From: JBBQZO01 sp038207625
GTDB taxonomy: Bacteria > Pseudomonadota > Gammaproteobacteria > Burkholderiales > Burkholderiaceae_D
Assembly (NCBI GenBank): GCA_038207625.1
Contig: JBBQZO010000026.1
Location: forward strand, 1-64,000
Length of the DNA stretch: 64,000 bases
Reading direction: 5' to 3'
Shown: positions 63,627 through 64,000 of the stretch, piece after piece
Numbering within the stretch: the first letter of the stretch is position 1
How the letters are laid out: the number at the start of each line of letters is the position of its first letter
The notes under the pieces: generated by a model
Told to the model about the DNA's origin: nothing
Databases searched by the model: none
The model's input: only the letters and a program-made list of their open reading frames with translations
Program-made: the position numbers and the translations under genes

Positions 63627-64000
63627 ATGTTCGAGAGTATGTTTCAGAATCCACTGCGCCGTTGGCGTGCGTCGCCGGACGATGGAAAGTTGCGCCCGAC
63701 GGTGCTGGTCAAACAACTGGCCGAGCGCGACCGTCGCCGCATTCTCAAGCATTTCCTGACGCTCGAAGATAGCGACCGCTTACTACGTTTCGGCACCGTG
63801 CTGCCCGATGAGCAGATCAGCGCCTATGTGGCCAAGCTCGACATGCAGCGCGATACTGTCTACGGCGTCTACAACCGGGTGTTTCGCCTCGTTGCGGTGG
63901 GCCATCTGGCGTTCGCGCCGACCGATTCCCTGCCGTTCGGCAAAACCAGCACGACCAAGGACAAGGTGGCCGAATTCGGCGTGTCGGTGGCGCGCTCGGT
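63627..64000 (+). CDS. GNAT-like acetyltransferase (N-terminal part, runs off the window)
   Basis: ATG 63627 has the ribosome site GGAAGGAG. The 124 visible residues read through to the edge. KHFLTLEDSDRLLRFGTVLP, VYGVYNRVFRLVAVGHLAFA and the last VAEFGVSVARS resemble the first half of GNAT N-acetyltransferases found in Oxalobacteraceae. The acetyl-CoA-binding motif would lie beyond the window. The substrate is unknown. Confidence 0.7.
   Translation, partial: MFESMFQNPLRRWRASPDDGKLRPTVLVKQLAERDRRRILKHFLTLEDSDRLLRFGTVLPDEQISAYVAKLDMQRDTVYGVYNRVFRLVAVGHLAFAPTDSLPFGKTSTTKDKVAEFGVSVARS

Overview
The window is GC-rich, chromosomal-looking DNA from a betaproteobacterium, most likely Burkholderiales, family Oxalobacteraceae (Massilia, Duganella or Janthinobacterium-like). 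The assignment rests on gene order typical of that group (gpmA-envC-ctpA-moeB; rhodanese-grxC-secB-gpsA; petABC-sspA-sspB; dksA and a COG0523 GTPase next to xerC and hslVU; metK, an SAH riboswitch, ahcY and metF), on CTG/GCG/CGC-dominated codon use, and on the classical trimeric porins. No phage, insertion sequence or CRISPR array was seen. Species is not assigned.

Layout. 0-4.7 kb: end of a Tad pilus locus (probable cpaE end, cpaF, tadB, tadC, tadD). 4.7-6.4 kb: small accessory genes (BON protein, two small unknown proteins), hairpin-rich spacers and tRNA-Thr(UGU). 6.4-10.6 kb, minus strand: petA-petB-petC (cytochrome bc1) then sspA-sspB. 10.8-13.5 kb, plus: mscL, an HtrA-type protease, a DUF2461 protein, a cupin. 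13.5-16.5 kb, minus: rhodanese, grxC, secB, an SH3 protein, gpsA. 16.6-23.2 kb, plus: gpmA, envC, ctpA, moeB and a secreted amidohydrolase. 23.2-36.7 kb: a decayed gene remnant, a compact type II secretion operon (gspGHIJKLMNDEFC) and a type Va patatin-like phospholipase (PlpD type). 36.6-38.2 kb: an HTH regulator divergent from a small outer-membrane barrel protein. 38.3-46 kb, minus: DUF484-xerC, COG0523 GTPase, dksA, STAS protein, hslV-hslU. 46.1-48.8 kb: two porins. 49.2-53.4 kb: a Sel1/TPR-like protein, dapF and two lipid A acyltransferases. 53.6-58.5 kb: the activated methyl cycle (metK, SAH riboswitch, ahcY, small membrane protein, metF) with the convergent 5-formyl-THF cyclo-ligase. 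58.5-64 kb: slt, an NDUFA9-like protein, a GST, cca and the start of a GNAT protein.

How the parts work together. Much of the window concerns the envelope: pilus assembly, type II and type V secretion, SecB export, EnvC and Slt peptidoglycan remodelling, DapF (meso-diaminopimelate), lipid A acylation, porins and MscL. The methyl-cycle block is a coherent unit: MetK makes SAM, AhcY clears SAH under control of an SAH-sensing leader, and MetF with the cyclo-ligase supplies methyl-folate.

The least ordinary signals are: an abrupt codon-usage break inside cpaF; a DksA with a long Ala/Lys-rich N-terminal arm and a one-cysteine zinc-finger remnant beside a COG0523 GTPase whose P-loop has Asp in place of the invariant Gly; a palindrome inside that GTPase's candidate promoter; REP-like inverted repeats after ahcY; a frameshifted gene remnant before gspG; and a G10 tract upstream of DUF484-xerC. 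I did not find convincing evidence of a wholly new multi-gene system.
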